Shown: in pieces, positions 51,420 to 60,398 of the stretch | How the letters are laid out: every line of letters starts with the position of its first letter | How positions within the stretch are numbered: the first letter of the stretch is position 1 | DNA from: Mesorhizobium sp. CU3 | GTDB taxonomy: Bacteria; Pseudomonadota; Alphaproteobacteria; Rhizobiales; Rhizobiaceae | Direction of reading: 5' to 3' | Assembly: GCF_006442965.1 (NCBI RefSeq) | Contig: NZ_VFWX01000003.1 | Location: forward strand, 124,001-188,000 | DNA: 64,000 bases | Translations under genes and position numbers: made by a program | The notes under the pieces: generated by a model | The model's database searches: none | Told to the model about the DNA's origin: nothing | The model's input: the letters and a program-made list of their open reading frames with translations, nothing else

Positions 51420-52031
51420 CTACCACATGGTTTTCTTTGCCCGCTCCGGCCATTCCTTGTCATAGGCTTCGCCGTCGATGTTCTTGCGGCTGGTGACCTC
51501 GAGGATCTGTCCGGGCGTCGGCAGCGACTTCGGATCGACATGCCTGGCCTGGTTCCACAATTCCGAGCGCACGATGGCGCGGGCGCATTGGAAATAGACC
51601 GTGTCGACCGCGATGACCGTCACCGATCGCGCCGGCTTGCCGTCGACGATGAAGGACGCGCAAAGCGCGGCATCGGTGGTGATGTGGGCGCGGCCGTTGA
51701 TGCGAAGCGTCGTGCCCGAGCCCGGCACCAGAAACAGCAACCCGACACGCGGATCGCGGATGATGTTCTTCAGCGAATCGGCGCGGTTGTTGCCGCGCCT
51801 GTCCGGCATCATCAGCGTCTTGTCGTCGACGATGCGCACGAAGCCGGCAAGATCGCCGCGCGGCGAGCAGTCGAGTCCCTCCGGCCCGCTGGTCGCAAGC
51901 GCCACGAAGGGCGAGGCCTCGATAAAGGCAGCGTATTCGGGAATCACATGGTCGAGTTCCTTGACGATCGAGGCTTCGCCGGGAAGACCGTAAAGCGCCC
52001 CGAGCTGTTCGACCGATGTGATGAGTGACAT
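51420..52031 (-). CDS. PPOX-type FMN flavoprotein (pyridoxamine-5'-phosphate-oxidase fold)
   Basis: The 203-residue cytoplasmic protein has F-V-A-L-A-T-S-G-P-E-G-L-D-C-S-P-R-G-D (about 42-60) and M-P-D-R-R-G-N-N-R-A-D-S (about 74-85), which form the flavin site of split-barrel PPOX proteins. It is probably an oxidoreductase acting with FMN, not true PdxH. GGACGAGAAA precedes the ATG. Confidence 0.85.
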   Translation of the reverse strand: MSLITSVEQLGALYGLPGEASIVKELDHVIPEYAAFIEASPFVALATSGPEGLDCSPRGDLAGFVRIVDDKTLMMPDRRGNNRADSLKNIIRDPRVGLLFLVPGSGTTLRINGRAHITTDAALCASFIVDGKPARSVTVIAVDTVYFQCARAIVRSELWNQARHVDPKSLPTPGQILEVTSRKNIDGEAYDKEWPERAKKTMW

Positions 52032-52111
52032 TTTCTCGTCCTTTCGAACCCTTGCCGGCGCTACGCCACATGCGTGACGTTTTGACGACAGGCAGTCGTT
52101 TCCAGGCGGAA

Positions 52112-52465
52112 CTATCGATCCCGGCTGAGCCCCTTTTCCGCCAGCTCGGCCAGATAGGCGTTCCACCGCTCGTCCTTCTCGTGACCCAGCGTGTGCAGAT
52201 AATTCCAGGTGAAGATGCCGGTGTCGTGGAAATCGTCGAAGGTGATGCGCACCGCGTAATTGCCGACCGGCTCGATCTTGAGGATCGCGACATCGCGCTT
52301 GCCGGGAACCGTCACACGCTGCTCCGGCGAATGGCCCTGCACCTCCGCCGAAGGCGAAACGACGCGCAGCAATTCCGCCGGCAGTTCGAAGGGCTGATGC
52401 GCCGGAAAGGTCACGGTGAGCAGCTTGCGGTCTTTCGAGACCCTGAGTTCCTTCGGCGCCGTCAT
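52112..52465 (-). CDS. DUF971 protein (GBBH-like N-terminal domain)
   Basis: The 117-residue protein contains L-P-A-E-L-L-R-V-V-S-P-S-A-E-V-Q-G-H and G-N-Y-A-V-R-I-T-F-D-D-F-H-D-T-G-I-F-T-W, the DUF971 signature shared with the N-terminus of gamma-butyrobetaine hydroxylase, where it binds zinc. It lies 80 bp upstream of the PPOX gene and is divergent from moaA. DUF971 is often near Moco or iron-sulfur genes. Confidence 0.85.
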   Translation of the reverse strand: MTAPKELRVSKDRKLLTVTFPAHQPFELPAELLRVVSPSAEVQGHSPEQRVTVPGKRDVAILKIEPVGNYAVRITFDDFHDTGIFTWNYLHTLGHEKDERWNAYLAELAEKGLSRDR

Positions 52466-52661
52466 GAATGGTCCTATTTCGGTTGCGCCCTTCCCTACGC
52501 CGCTTCGCAGGGTGCGGAAAGCCGCTTGAGGACAGCCGACAGACAATGTCGGTCGGAGAATGTTACCAAAGATCAAGACCTTCTATCTTGAATGCCGCAT
52601 TGGATCGTATCACATAGCTGTATATAACGACGCCGCCAAAGGCCACGGAAACGCTTCGACG

Positions 52662-53657
52662 ATGGACATGATCGACCCCTTCGGTCGCACGATCAGCTAC
52701 CTGCGCGTGTCGGTCACCGACCGCTGCGATTTCCGCTGCACCTATTGCATGGCCGAGGACATGACCTTCCTGCCGAAGAAGGATCTTTTGTCGCTCGAGG
52801 AACTCGACCGTCTCTGCACCGTCTTCATCGAAAAGGGTGTGAAGAAGCTCCGGCTGACCGGCGGCGAGCCGCTGGTGCGCAAGAACATCATGCATCTGGT
52901 GCGCCAGCTGTCGCGGCATCTGCAGAGCGGCGCGCTGGAAGAGCTGACGCTGACGACCAACGGCTCGCAGCTGTCGCGCTTTGCCGCCGAACTCGCCGAT
53001 TGCGGCGTGAAGCGCATCAACGTCTCGCTCGACACGCTCGATGCCGCAAAATTCCATCAGATCACCCGCTGGGGCAATCTCGGCAAGGTCATGGAAGGTA
53101 TCGACGCCGCGCAGAAGGCCGGGCTGAAGATCAAGCTCAACACGGTCGCGCTGCGCGACTTCAACGATGCCGAGATCCCCGAGCTGATGCGCTGGGCGCA
53201 TGGCCGCGGCATGGATCTGACCCTGATCGAGACCATGCCGATGGGCGAGATCGAGGCCGACCGCACCGACCAATATCTGCCGCTGTCGCTGCTGCGCGCC
53301 TCGCTGGAGCGCCAGTTCACGCTTTCCGATATCGCCTACAAGACCGGCGGCCCGGCCCGCTACGCCCATGTTGCCGAGACCGGCGGCCGGCTCGGCTTCA
53401 TCACCCCGATGACACATAATTTCTGCGAAAGCTGCAACCGCGTGCGGCTGACCTGCACCGGCACGCTCTATTTGTGCCTTGGCCAGGAGGACGCCGCCGA
53501 CCTCAGAGCCCCGTTGCGCGCTTCGGAAGGCAACGAACTGGTCGGCGCGGCGATCGACGAAGCCATCGGCCGCAAGCCGAAGGGTCATGATTTCATTATC
53601 GACCGCCGAACCAGCCGTCCCTCGGTGTCGCGACATATGAGCGTCACCGGCGGCTGA
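52662..53657 (+). CDS. moaA: GTP 3',8-cyclase MoaA
   Basis: This 331-residue radical-SAM enzyme carries out the first step of molybdenum cofactor synthesis. It has C-D-F-R-C-T-Y-C (about 21-28), G-G-E-P-L-V-R (about 68-74) for GTP/SAM, the C-terminal cluster ligands C-E-S-C...C-T-G, and the functional Gly-Gly C-terminus. The frame is open 34 codons upstream, but homologues start near M-D-M-I-D-P-F. A small CCGACA/TGTCGG hairpin (52536-52552) lies in the leader; no Moco riboswitch was seen. Confidence 0.95.
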   Translation: MDMIDPFGRTISYLRVSVTDRCDFRCTYCMAEDMTFLPKKDLLSLEELDRLCTVFIEKGVKKLRLTGGEPLVRKNIMHLVRQLSRHLQSGALEELTLTTNGSQLSRFAAELADCGVKRINVSLDTLDAAKFHQITRWGNLGKVMEGIDAAQKAGLKIKLNTVALRDFNDAEIPELMRWAHGRGMDLTLIETMPMGEIEADRTDQYLPLSLLRASLERQFTLSDIAYKTGGPARYAHVAETGGRLGFITPMTHNFCESCNRVRLTCTGTLYLCLGQEDAADLRAPLRASEGNELVGAAIDEAIGRKPKGHDFIIDRRTSRPSVSRHMSVTGG

Positions 53658-53710
53658 TTTTTTCGAGTGATTAGTGCATGATCGCCTCTGGTCAGCGACC
53701 AGGGGGTACT

Positions 53711-54202
53711 ATGCACCGTTTCCATCGCATCGGCCGGTCGTGGGCGGCGATCCTGTGCTTGTCGGCAATCGCAACGACAACCGCGCTCGCAAGGCCGTTC
53801 ACCTATATAAATGAGCGGTTCGGCCAGTCCTGCACTTTCCCCGACGAAATATTCAACGACCCCTTGCCCGAACCGACAAATGGCGATGGCCGACAATGGC
53901 TCAGCGCCGACGGCGCCGAACTGACCTGCTCCGGCATCAACAATGTCGACGACGAAACGCCGCAGAGCTTTGTCGAAGGGGAAAAGGCGAGCACCGAACC
54001 GGGCTACAAGGTGACCTACAGCAAGACGGGCAAGAACTGGGCGGTGCTCTCCGGCACCAAGAACGGCAAGATTTTCTACGAGCGCCGCCTGTTCGGCAAG
54101 GACGAGGTCATCCGGACCGTCTTCATCGAATATCCCGCCTCGCTCAAGGCGAAATACGACCCGCTGGTCGGCGCCATCGCCAAAAGCCTGCGCGAACCTT
54201 GA
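53711..54202 (+). CDS. Secreted protein of unknown function
   Basis: A 163-residue protein with a signal peptide (L-C-L-S-A-I-A-T-T-T-A-L-A). The mature part has F-G-Q-S-C-T-F-P-D-E and L-T-C-S-G, suggesting one disulfide, and ends Y-D-P-L-V-G-A-I-A-K-S-L. It resembles small periplasmic proteins of rhizobia, but I cannot name the family. GGGGGTACT precedes the ATG. Confidence 0.7.
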   Translation: MHRFHRIGRSWAAILCLSAIATTTALARPFTYINERFGQSCTFPDEIFNDPLPEPTNGDGRQWLSADGAELTCSGINNVDDETPQSFVEGEKASTEPGYKVTYSKTGKNWAVLSGTKNGKIFYERRLFGKDEVIRTVFIEYPASLKAKYDPLVGAIAKSLREP

Positions 54203-54314
54203 GGCAGTCGCGCCACACTGCAAATAAACCTCTTGCGCAAGCCCGCGTCCGATTTACCGGCGCCCCGTTCCGGCCTAGCCTCCGACCGCGGTTTTCGCTC
54301 AAGGGGGAGTACAC

Positions 54315-54674
54315 ATGCGCAAAATCATTCTTTCACTCGCAATGCTTGGACTTGCTTCGCTGCCTGCGGCTGCCCAGTCGATCGGCGGCACCTACACCGT
54401 CGCCGGCACCAATTTCGATGGCTCGAAATATGGCGGCGAGGCCACCATCACCCTGACCAGCGACACGACCTGCACGATCCATTGGGAAACCGGCGGCTCG
54501 ACCTCCGACGGCATCTGCATGCGCAACGACAATGCCTTTTCGGCCGGCTACGCGATGGGCAAGGAAATCGGTCTCGTCGTCTACAAGATCGAGGAAGACG
54601 GCTCGCTGCACGGTCTGTGGACGATCGCCGGCCAGAACGGCAACGGCACAGAGACGCTCACACCGAAGAAATAA
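54315..54674 (+). CDS. Small secreted beta-rich protein
   Basis: The 119-residue protein has a signal peptide (A-S-L-P-A-A-A-Q). The mature part is beta-rich: G-G-T-Y-T-V-A-G-T-N-F-D-G-S, then C-T-I-H-W and G-I-C-M-R-N, and ends L-H-G-L-W-T-I-A-G. A lipocalin- or avidin-like barrel is possible. GGGGGAG stands before the start. Function unknown. Confidence 0.7.
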   Translation: MRKIILSLAMLGLASLPAAAQSIGGTYTVAGTNFDGSKYGGEATITLTSDTTCTIHWETGGSTSDGICMRNDNAFSAGYAMGKEIGLVVYKIEEDGSLHGLWTIAGQNGNGTETLTPKK

Positions 54675-54794
54675 GCATTCGAAAGTTTGTCGACCTATAT
54701 CGGGCCGCGGAAATTCCGTGGCCCATTTCTTTAGCGTTGCTGTTTTTCCATCCGCTGTTAGAGGCTTGGTGCAAAGCTATAACTGGAAACGCCT

Positions 54795-55715
54795 TTGCCT
54801 CTTTCGCCAAATCTGCGCGGCGCGCTGTTCATGATCGTGGCCATGGTCGGCTTCACCTTGAACGACGCGATCACGAAATTCTCTTCCGAATCCATGAACA
54901 TGGCGCAGGTCATGCTGGTGCGCGGCGCCTTCGCCTCGCTCTTCGTCGGTCTGCTAGCCTGGCAGCGCGGTGCGCTCGCCAATCCGGCGGCAATGCTGCA
55001 GCCGATGGTGGCAATGCGGGTGGCCGGCGAAGCCGGCGCCACCGTGTCGTTCCTGATCGCGCTGGCACATCTGCCGATCGCCAATGTCTCGGCCGTCTTG
55101 CAGGCACTGCCGCTGGCGGTGACGATGGGCGCGGCGCTGTTCTTCGGCGAAGGCGTCGGCTGGCGGCGCTGGCTCGCCATCGCCATCGGCTTCGCCGGCG
55201 TGCTGATCATCGTGCGGCCGGGCTTCGAAGGCTTCAGCGTCTATTCGCTGCTGGCGCTGACCAGCGTCGTCTGCTGCGCGGTGCGCGACCTCGCCACCAA
55301 GCGCATTCCGCAGGCGATTCCGACCATGCTGGTGTCGACGGCGACGGCGCTCGCCATGACCATTCTCGGCGCGCTGCTTTTGGCGCCGATGGGCGGCTGG
55401 ACACCGATGTCTGGACAGGAAACCGCGCTGCTGGCGCTGGCGGCCGTGCTGGTGCTGGTCGGCTATCAGTTCATCATCAAGGCAATGCGCTCGGGCGACA
55501 TCTCCTTCATCGCGCCGTTCCGATATACCGCGCTTTTGTGGTCGATCCTGCTTGGCCTCGTCATCTTCGGCGACGTCCCGGACCTGCCGATGATCGCCGG
55601 CGCCTCGATCATCATCGGCTCCGGCCTTTACGCGCTCTACCGCGAGCGCATCGTCGGCCGGCAACAACCGGCCGCCGAAAGCGCTGGACCCGACATGGCG
55701 CCGGACGGCATATAA
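54795..55715 (+). CDS. DMT-superfamily (EamA) transporter
   Basis: A 306-residue inner-membrane transporter has ten predicted helices in two EamA halves (about 8-140 and 150-290). The first half contains A-M-V-G-F-T-L-N-D-A-I-T-K; the second Y-Q-F-I-I-K-A-M-R-S-G-D and P-F-R-Y-T-A-L. The start is a TTG with GGAAACGCC before it; an ATG twelve codons later is possible. It ends 5 bp before mobA, so they may be co-transcribed. Substrate unknown. Confidence 0.85.
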   Translation: MPLSPNLRGALFMIVAMVGFTLNDAITKFSSESMNMAQVMLVRGAFASLFVGLLAWQRGALANPAAMLQPMVAMRVAGEAGATVSFLIALAHLPIANVSAVLQALPLAVTMGAALFFGEGVGWRRWLAIAIGFAGVLIIVRPGFEGFSVYSLLALTSVVCCAVRDLATKRIPQAIPTMLVSTATALAMTILGALLLAPMGGWTPMSGQETALLALAAVLVLVGYQFIIKAMRSGDISFIAPFRYTALLWSILLGLVIFGDVPDLPMIAGASIIIGSGLYALYRERIVGRQQPAAESAGPDMAPDGI

Positions 55716-55720
55716 GCGCT

Positions 55721-56353
55721 ATGGAACAAGGCGTTGCCGGCATCATCCTGGCGGGCGGCCTGTCGCGGCGCATGGGCGGCGGCGACAAGCCTTTGCTTTC
55801 GCTTGGAAAGAGCAGGCTGATCGATCATGTCGCCAAGCGCCTGCAGCCGCAGGTGGCCGCGCTGGCGATCAACGCCAATGGCGACCCAACCCGCTTTGCC
55901 GGGCTCGATTTGCCGATAACAGCCGATACGGTTCCCGGTTATGCCGGGCCGCTCGCCGGCATCCTTACCGGCCTCGAGTGGGCCGCGACACAAACCGGCT
56001 GCGGCTGGCTGGCAAGCGCTGCGGGCGACACGCCCTTCTTTCCGGACGATCTCGTCGAGCGCCTGGCTCAGGCGGCGCGACAACAACCGGATGCGATCGC
56101 GGTCGCCAGTTGCAGCGGCCGGTGGCACCCGACCTTCGCGCTCTGGCCGCTCGGCCTGCGCGATACCCTGGGCCGTTTCCTGGTCGACGAGGACAACCGC
56201 AAGGTGTCCGCCTTCATGGAGCGGCACGGCTTCGTCGCCGTCGATTTTCCCATGATCGAGGCCGCAGGCGAGCGTATCGACCCGTTCTTCAACGTCAACA
56301 CGCCGGACGACCTTGCGGTGGCTGAGCGTCTGTTGCAAAGCCTGCCGCCATGA
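55721..56353 (+). CDS. mobA: Molybdenum cofactor guanylyltransferase MobA
   Basis: This 210-residue enzyme adds GMP to molybdopterin, forming the bis-MGD precursor. The N-terminal L-A-G-G-L-S-R-R-M-G-G-G-D-K (10-23) is the GTP-binding motif, and A-G-D-T-P-F-F lies near 102. The stop overlaps the mobB start by 4 nt (ATGA). Confidence 0.93.
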   Translation: MEQGVAGIILAGGLSRRMGGGDKPLLSLGKSRLIDHVAKRLQPQVAALAINANGDPTRFAGLDLPITADTVPGYAGPLAGILTGLEWAATQTGCGWLASAAGDTPFFPDDLVERLAQAARQQPDAIAVASCSGRWHPTFALWPLGLRDTLGRFLVDEDNRKVSAFMERHGFVAVDFPMIEAAGERIDPFFNVNTPDDLAVAERLLQSLPP

Positions 56354-56865
56354 GACGCGTATTCGGCATCACCGGCTGGAAGAATTCCGGCAAGACGACC
56401 CTGACCGAGAAGCTGGTCACCGAGCTGGTGGCGCGCGGCTGGACGGTCTCGACCGTCAAGCACGCGCATCATGATTTCGATATCGACAAGCCCGGCGCCG
56501 ATAGCTTTCGCCATCGCGAGGCCGGCGCGACGGAGGTGGCAATCGTCTCCGGCCGGCGCTGGGCCTTGATGCATGAATTGCGCAACGAAGACGAGCCGAA
56601 GCTGGACGACATCCTGGCTAGGCTGGCGCCTTCCGACATCGTGCTGGTCGAGGGCTACAAGCGCGAGACCCACGAGAAGATCGAGGCAAGGCGACTGGAA
56701 GCCAAGGATCGCGCGCCGCTTTCGGCCAACGATCCCAACATCGTCGCGGTCGCCGCCGACCACGCAATCCAAGGCGAGACATTGCCGGTCTTCGATCTCG
56801 ACGACACCAAGTCCATCGCCGACTTCATCGAGCACATCACGGGTCTCGCCGGTAAAACCAAGTAA
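56350..56865 (+). CDS. mobB: Molybdopterin-guanine dinucleotide biosynthesis protein MobB
   Basis: A 171-residue P-loop GTPase that assists MobA. Walker A is G-W-K-N-S-G-K-T-T (7-15), followed by T-V-K-H-A-H-H-D-F-D-I-D and L-V-E-G-Y-K-R-E. Translationally coupled to mobA. Confidence 0.93.
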   Translation: MRRVFGITGWKNSGKTTLTEKLVTELVARGWTVSTVKHAHHDFDIDKPGADSFRHREAGATEVAIVSGRRWALMHELRNEDEPKLDDILARLAPSDIVLVEGYKRETHEKIEARRLEAKDRAPLSANDPNIVAVAADHAIQGETLPVFDLDDTKSIADFIEHITGLAGKTK

Positions 56866-57016
56866 CGCTGCGGCACACGGCGATTGTCGTTTGCCGTTGA
56901 TTTGCAGTTGCTTTTTTCTCGCAAAGAGTGGGAGTATCCGCCCCAGCGGGCGGTCAAGAAGCTCCGCCCACAAGAGCCGCACGGGACAGCGGCCATGACA
57001 CTATGAGAGGATCATC

Positions 57017-57802
57017 ATGCGTATTGCACTGCGTATCGCGCTCGCCGCTTCGGCCGCGCTGCTGACACTTGGCGTTGCCCAGGCTCAGGAAAAGACCCTG
57101 AGGATCGGCACCGAAGGCGCGTACCCGCCCTTCAACAACCTGACCTCGGACGGCCAGCTGGTCGGCTTCGACATCGATATCGCCAAGGCGCTCTGCGACG
57201 AGATGAAGGTGAAGTGCACCTTCGTCGCGCAGGACTGGGACGGCATTATCCCCGCACTTCAGGCCGGCAAGTTCGACGCCATCGTCGCCTCGATGTCGAT
57301 CACGCCCGAGCGCCAGGAAAAGGTCGATTTCACCCACAAATACTACAACACCCCCTCGGCGATCGCCGTGCCTAAAGATTCGCCGCTCAAGGGCGTGACC
57401 AAGGAAGACCTCGCCGGCAAAAACATCGGCGTCGCCACCACCACCACCCATTTCAACTATGCCTCGAAGACCTATACCGACAGCACCATCAAGGGCTATC
57501 CGAGCAGCCCGGAGGAACAGGCTGACTTGGCCAATGGACGCCTCGACGCCATCGAGGACGACATCGTCGTGCTGCAGCAATGGCTGGACTCGCCCGATGG
57601 CGCCTGCTGCAAGATCCTCGGCCAGCCCTCGCCGCAGCCTGTCGAGATCTTCGGGCCGGGCGCCGGCATCGCTGTGCGCAAGGGCGAGACCGATCTGGTC
57701 AACAAGCTGAACGCCGCGATCGACGCCATCCGCAAGAACGGAAAATACAAGGAAATCAACGACAAGTACTTCAAGTTCGACGTCTACGGCGCCGAATCCT
57801 GA
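57017..57802 (+). CDS. Polar/basic amino-acid ABC transporter substrate-binding protein (SBP family 3)
   Basis: The 261-residue periplasmic protein has a signal peptide (L-G-V-A-Q-A). Mature protein has L-R-I-G-T-E-G-A-Y-P-P-F-N-N and F-D-I-D-I-A-K-A-L-C, characteristic of the HisJ/ArgT group that binds lysine, arginine, ornithine or histidine. One disulfide is likely (two nearby cysteines). First gene of a three-gene set with HisQ- and HisM-like permeases. Confidence 0.9.
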   Translation: MRIALRIALAASAALLTLGVAQAQEKTLRIGTEGAYPPFNNLTSDGQLVGFDIDIAKALCDEMKVKCTFVAQDWDGIIPALQAGKFDAIVASMSITPERQEKVDFTHKYYNTPSAIAVPKDSPLKGVTKEDLAGKNIGVATTTTHFNYASKTYTDSTIKGYPSSPEEQADLANGRLDAIEDDIVVLQQWLDSPDGACCKILGQPSPQPVEIFGPGAGIAVRKGETDLVNKLNAAIDAIRKNGKYKEINDKYFKFDVYGAES

Positions 57803-57813
57803 CAAGTTAGCCA

Positions 57814-57843
57814 GGGCGGTGAGGCACACCTCGCCGCCCCTTT
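57814..57843 (+). terminator. Attenuator-like hairpin between binding-protein and permease genes
   Basis: GGGCGGTGAGG pairs with CCTCGCCGCCC (one G-U pair) across CACA, then CTTTC. Such hairpins after the binding-protein gene usually reduce read-through and stabilise the upstream mRNA, so that the binding protein exceeds the permeases. Confidence 0.7.
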
Positions 57844-57879
57844 CTCCTTCCGGGATCGCCACGGAGACACGACCCGTCA

Positions 57880-58596
57880 ATGCCGGCCCAAAGCATTTGG
57901 ACACTTCTGAGCTGGGGACCGGACGGCTGGAGTGACGACATTGCGTCTGGCGTGCTGGTCACCGTTCTACTGGCGCTCGCCACATTGCCGATCGGCCTGG
58001 TGATCGGCTTTTTCGTCGCCTTCGCCAAGCAGCACGAAGAGCCGTCGCTCAGGCTAGCGGCCAACATCTACACCACCGTCTTTCGCGGCCTGCCGGAACT
58101 GGTGACGCTGTTCCTGTTCTTCTTCGGCATGCCGCTGCTGCTGCAATATGTCGTGCGGCTCTTCAACCCAGACGCCACGATCGACGTCAACAGCTTCATC
58201 GCCGGCATGATCGTGCTGTCGCTGATCTTTTCCTCCTATGCCAGCGAGGTCTTTCTCTCGGCGTTCCGCGCCATTCCCAAAGGCCAGTATGAGGGCGGCT
58301 ACGCCGTCGGCTTGGCGAAATGGCAGACGATGCGGCTGATCATCCTGCCGCAGTTGATCCGCATCGCGTTCCCCGGCCTCGAGAACTGCTGGCTGAGCCT
58401 GCTCAAGGACACTTCGCTGGTTTCGGTCGTCAACCTCGCCGAGACGCTGCGCCAATCAGGGGTGGCGGCACGCGTCACCAAGCATGCCTTCCTGTTCTAC
58501 AGCGTCGCGGCGCTGATCTTCCTGGCTCTGGCCATCCTGTCTTCGATCGCCAGCGGCTACATCCTGCGTCATCTTGGGCGGAGGGCGGCACGATGA
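57880..58596 (+). CDS. Amino-acid ABC transporter permease (HisQ-like)
   Basis: A 238-residue inner-membrane permease with five hydrophobic segments. The EAA-type loop for ATPase contact is seen as E-G-G-Y-A-V-G-L-A-K-W-Q-T. F-R-G-L-P-E-L-V-T-L marks the HisQ/HisM group. Its stop overlaps the next start by 4 nt. Confidence 0.9.
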   Translation: MPAQSIWTLLSWGPDGWSDDIASGVLVTVLLALATLPIGLVIGFFVAFAKQHEEPSLRLAANIYTTVFRGLPELVTLFLFFFGMPLLLQYVVRLFNPDATIDVNSFIAGMIVLSLIFSSYASEVFLSAFRAIPKGQYEGGYAVGLAKWQTMRLIILPQLIRIAFPGLENCWLSLLKDTSLVSVVNLAETLRQSGVAARVTKHAFLFYSVAALIFLALAILSSIASGYILRHLGRRAAR

Positions 58597-59414
58597 GCAT
58601 CAGCCAAGCCATCGTCGACAAGCCGCCCCCTTTGGCGCGCGGTTGGCCGCGCGCCCGCATCGTTGGCTACGCGCTGGTCGGCGTCTGGATCCTCTTCGGT
58701 CTCGGCATCGTCGCCTATCTCATCTACGCCTGGAATCCCGAATTCTTCGCCCGCTACGCGCCGGCCTATCTGCAGGGCCTGGGAACGACCCTGTCGCTGG
58801 TGTCCATCTCGATGGTGCTTGGAGCGATCTTCTCGCTGCCGGTCGCCTATGGCCGCATGTCGAGGAACCGGATCCTGTCCGGGCTTGCCTATTGCTACGT
58901 CTATTTCTTCCGCGGCACGCCGCTGCTCGTGCAGACCTATCTCGTCTATTACGGCGTCGGCTCTTTCCGGCCACAACTCGAATCAGTCGGGCTCTGGTGG
59001 TTCTTCCGCGAAGCCTTTTATTGCGGCGTCTTCGCCTTCTCGCTCAACACCGCGGCGTACCAGGCCGAGATCCTGCGCGGCGCCATCGAAAGCGTTCCGC
59101 GCGGCCAATGGGAAGGTGCGGCCTCGCTCGGCCTGCACAGGCTGCAGACGCTGCGCAAGATCATCCTGCCGCAGGCGATCATCGTTGCGCTCAGACCCTA
59201 TGGCAACGAGCTGATCCTGATGATCAAGGCTTCCGCCATCGTCGCCATCATCACCGTCTACGACCTGATGGGCAATGCAAAGCTCGCCTATGCGAAATCC
59301 TTCGACATCCAGGCCTATATCTGGGTCGCGATCGTCTATCTGGTGATGGTCGAGATCCTGCGCCACGGCGTCGAGTGGATCGAGCGCCGGATCACCGTGC
59401 ACCTTCACCGATAG
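58593..59414 (+). CDS. Amino-acid ABC transporter permease (HisM-like)
   Basis: A 273-residue permease with an extended N-terminus, hydrophobic segments from residue 25 on, and the EAA loop E-G-A-A-S-L-G-L-H-R-L-Q-T. F-R-G-T-P-L-L-V-Q-T is the family signature. It pairs with the upstream HisQ-like protein. No ATPase gene follows, so that subunit must come from another locus. Confidence 0.9.
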   Translation: MSISQAIVDKPPPLARGWPRARIVGYALVGVWILFGLGIVAYLIYAWNPEFFARYAPAYLQGLGTTLSLVSISMVLGAIFSLPVAYGRMSRNRILSGLAYCYVYFFRGTPLLVQTYLVYYGVGSFRPQLESVGLWWFFREAFYCGVFAFSLNTAAYQAEILRGAIESVPRGQWEGAASLGLHRLQTLRKIILPQAIIVALRPYGNELILMIKASAIVAIITVYDLMGNAKLAYAKSFDIQAYIWVAIVYLVMVEILRHGVEWIERRITVHLHR

Positions 59415-59520
59415 AGCGCCGGCCTGCACCAGTCGATGCGGCCCTGCGCGCCTTGACGAATTTTTCCCATGGCCTAGACCTTCCGCGACTGAAATCTCTG
59501 TTTTGTTGGAAGGCAGGTCT

Positions 59521-60390
59521 ATGGCATCGGTGGCATTTCTCGGTCTGGGCGTGATGGGTTACCCGATGGCCGGGCACCTCAAGAACAAGGGCGGCCACGA
59601 CGTCACCGTCTATAACCGCAGCACGGCCAAGGCCGAGCAATGGGTCGCCCAACATGGCGGCAGGCTGGCGCCGACGCCGGCGGAGGCCGCCGAGGGCAAG
59701 GATTTCGTCTTCTCCTGCGTCGGCAATGACGACGATCTGCGCTCGGTGACGACCGGCGCCAACGGCGCTTTCGCCGCGATGAAGAAGGGCGCCATCTTCA
59801 TCGACAACACCACCGCCTCGGCCGAGGTCGCGCGCGAGCTCGACGAGGCCGCGCGCAAGGCAGGTTTCTCCTTCCTCGACGCGCCGGTTTCGGGCGGCCA
59901 GGCCGGCGCCGAGAACGGCGTGCTGACCGTCATGGTCGGCGGCGATGAGGCTGCCTTCCACAAGGCGAAGCCCGTCATCGACGCCTTCGCCCGCATGGTC
60001 GGACTGATGGGGCCGGCGGGCGCCGGCCAGTTGACCAAGATGATCAACCAGATCGCCATTGCCGGCCTCGTCCAGGGGCTGGCCGAAGGCATCCATTTCG
60101 GCAAGAAGGCCGGGCTCGACATCGAGAAGGTCATCGAGGTGATCTCCAAGGGCGCTGCCGGTTCCTGGCAGATGGAAAACCGCCACAAGACGATGAATGC
60201 CGGCAAATATGATTTCGGCTTCGCTGTCGACTGGATGCGCAAGGATCTCGGCATCTGCCTGGCCGAGGCCAACCGCAACGGCGCCAGGCTGCCGGTGACC
60301 GCACTTGTCGACCAATTCTACAAAGATGTGCAGGCGATGGGCGGCCGGCGCTGGGACACGTCCTCGCTGCTCGCCCGTCTCGAAAAATAG
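59521..60390 (+). CDS. NAD(P)-dependent beta-hydroxyacid dehydrogenase (MmsB/GlxR-like)
   Basis: A 289-residue enzyme with the N-terminal motif F-L-G-L-G-V-M-G-Y-P-M-A (5-16), substrate-binding D-A-P-V-S-G-G (about 120-126) and catalytic lysine in K-M-I-N-Q (about 171). Family members oxidise 3-hydroxyisobutyrate or reduce tartronate semialdehyde or glyoxylate. Specificity cannot be told. Confidence 0.88.
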   Translation: MASVAFLGLGVMGYPMAGHLKNKGGHDVTVYNRSTAKAEQWVAQHGGRLAPTPAEAAEGKDFVFSCVGNDDDLRSVTTGANGAFAAMKKGAIFIDNTTASAEVARELDEAARKAGFSFLDAPVSGGQAGAENGVLTVMVGGDEAAFHKAKPVIDAFARMVGLMGPAGAGQLTKMINQIAIAGLVQGLAEGIHFGKKAGLDIEKVIEVISKGAAGSWQMENRHKTMNAGKYDFGFAVDWMRKDLGICLAEANRNGARLPVTALVDQFYKDVQAMGGRRWDTSSLLARLEK

Positions 60391-60398
60391 GCCGCGCG

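Noticed and set aside
52466..52661. Moco riboswitch upstream of moaA
   Set aside because: Only a 6-bp hairpin is seen; the conserved motif elements are missing.
54233..56353. 706-codon open frame covering the secreted protein, EamA and mobA region
   Set aside because: Only the last 210 codons (mobA) are coding; the upstream part is out of phase with clear genes.
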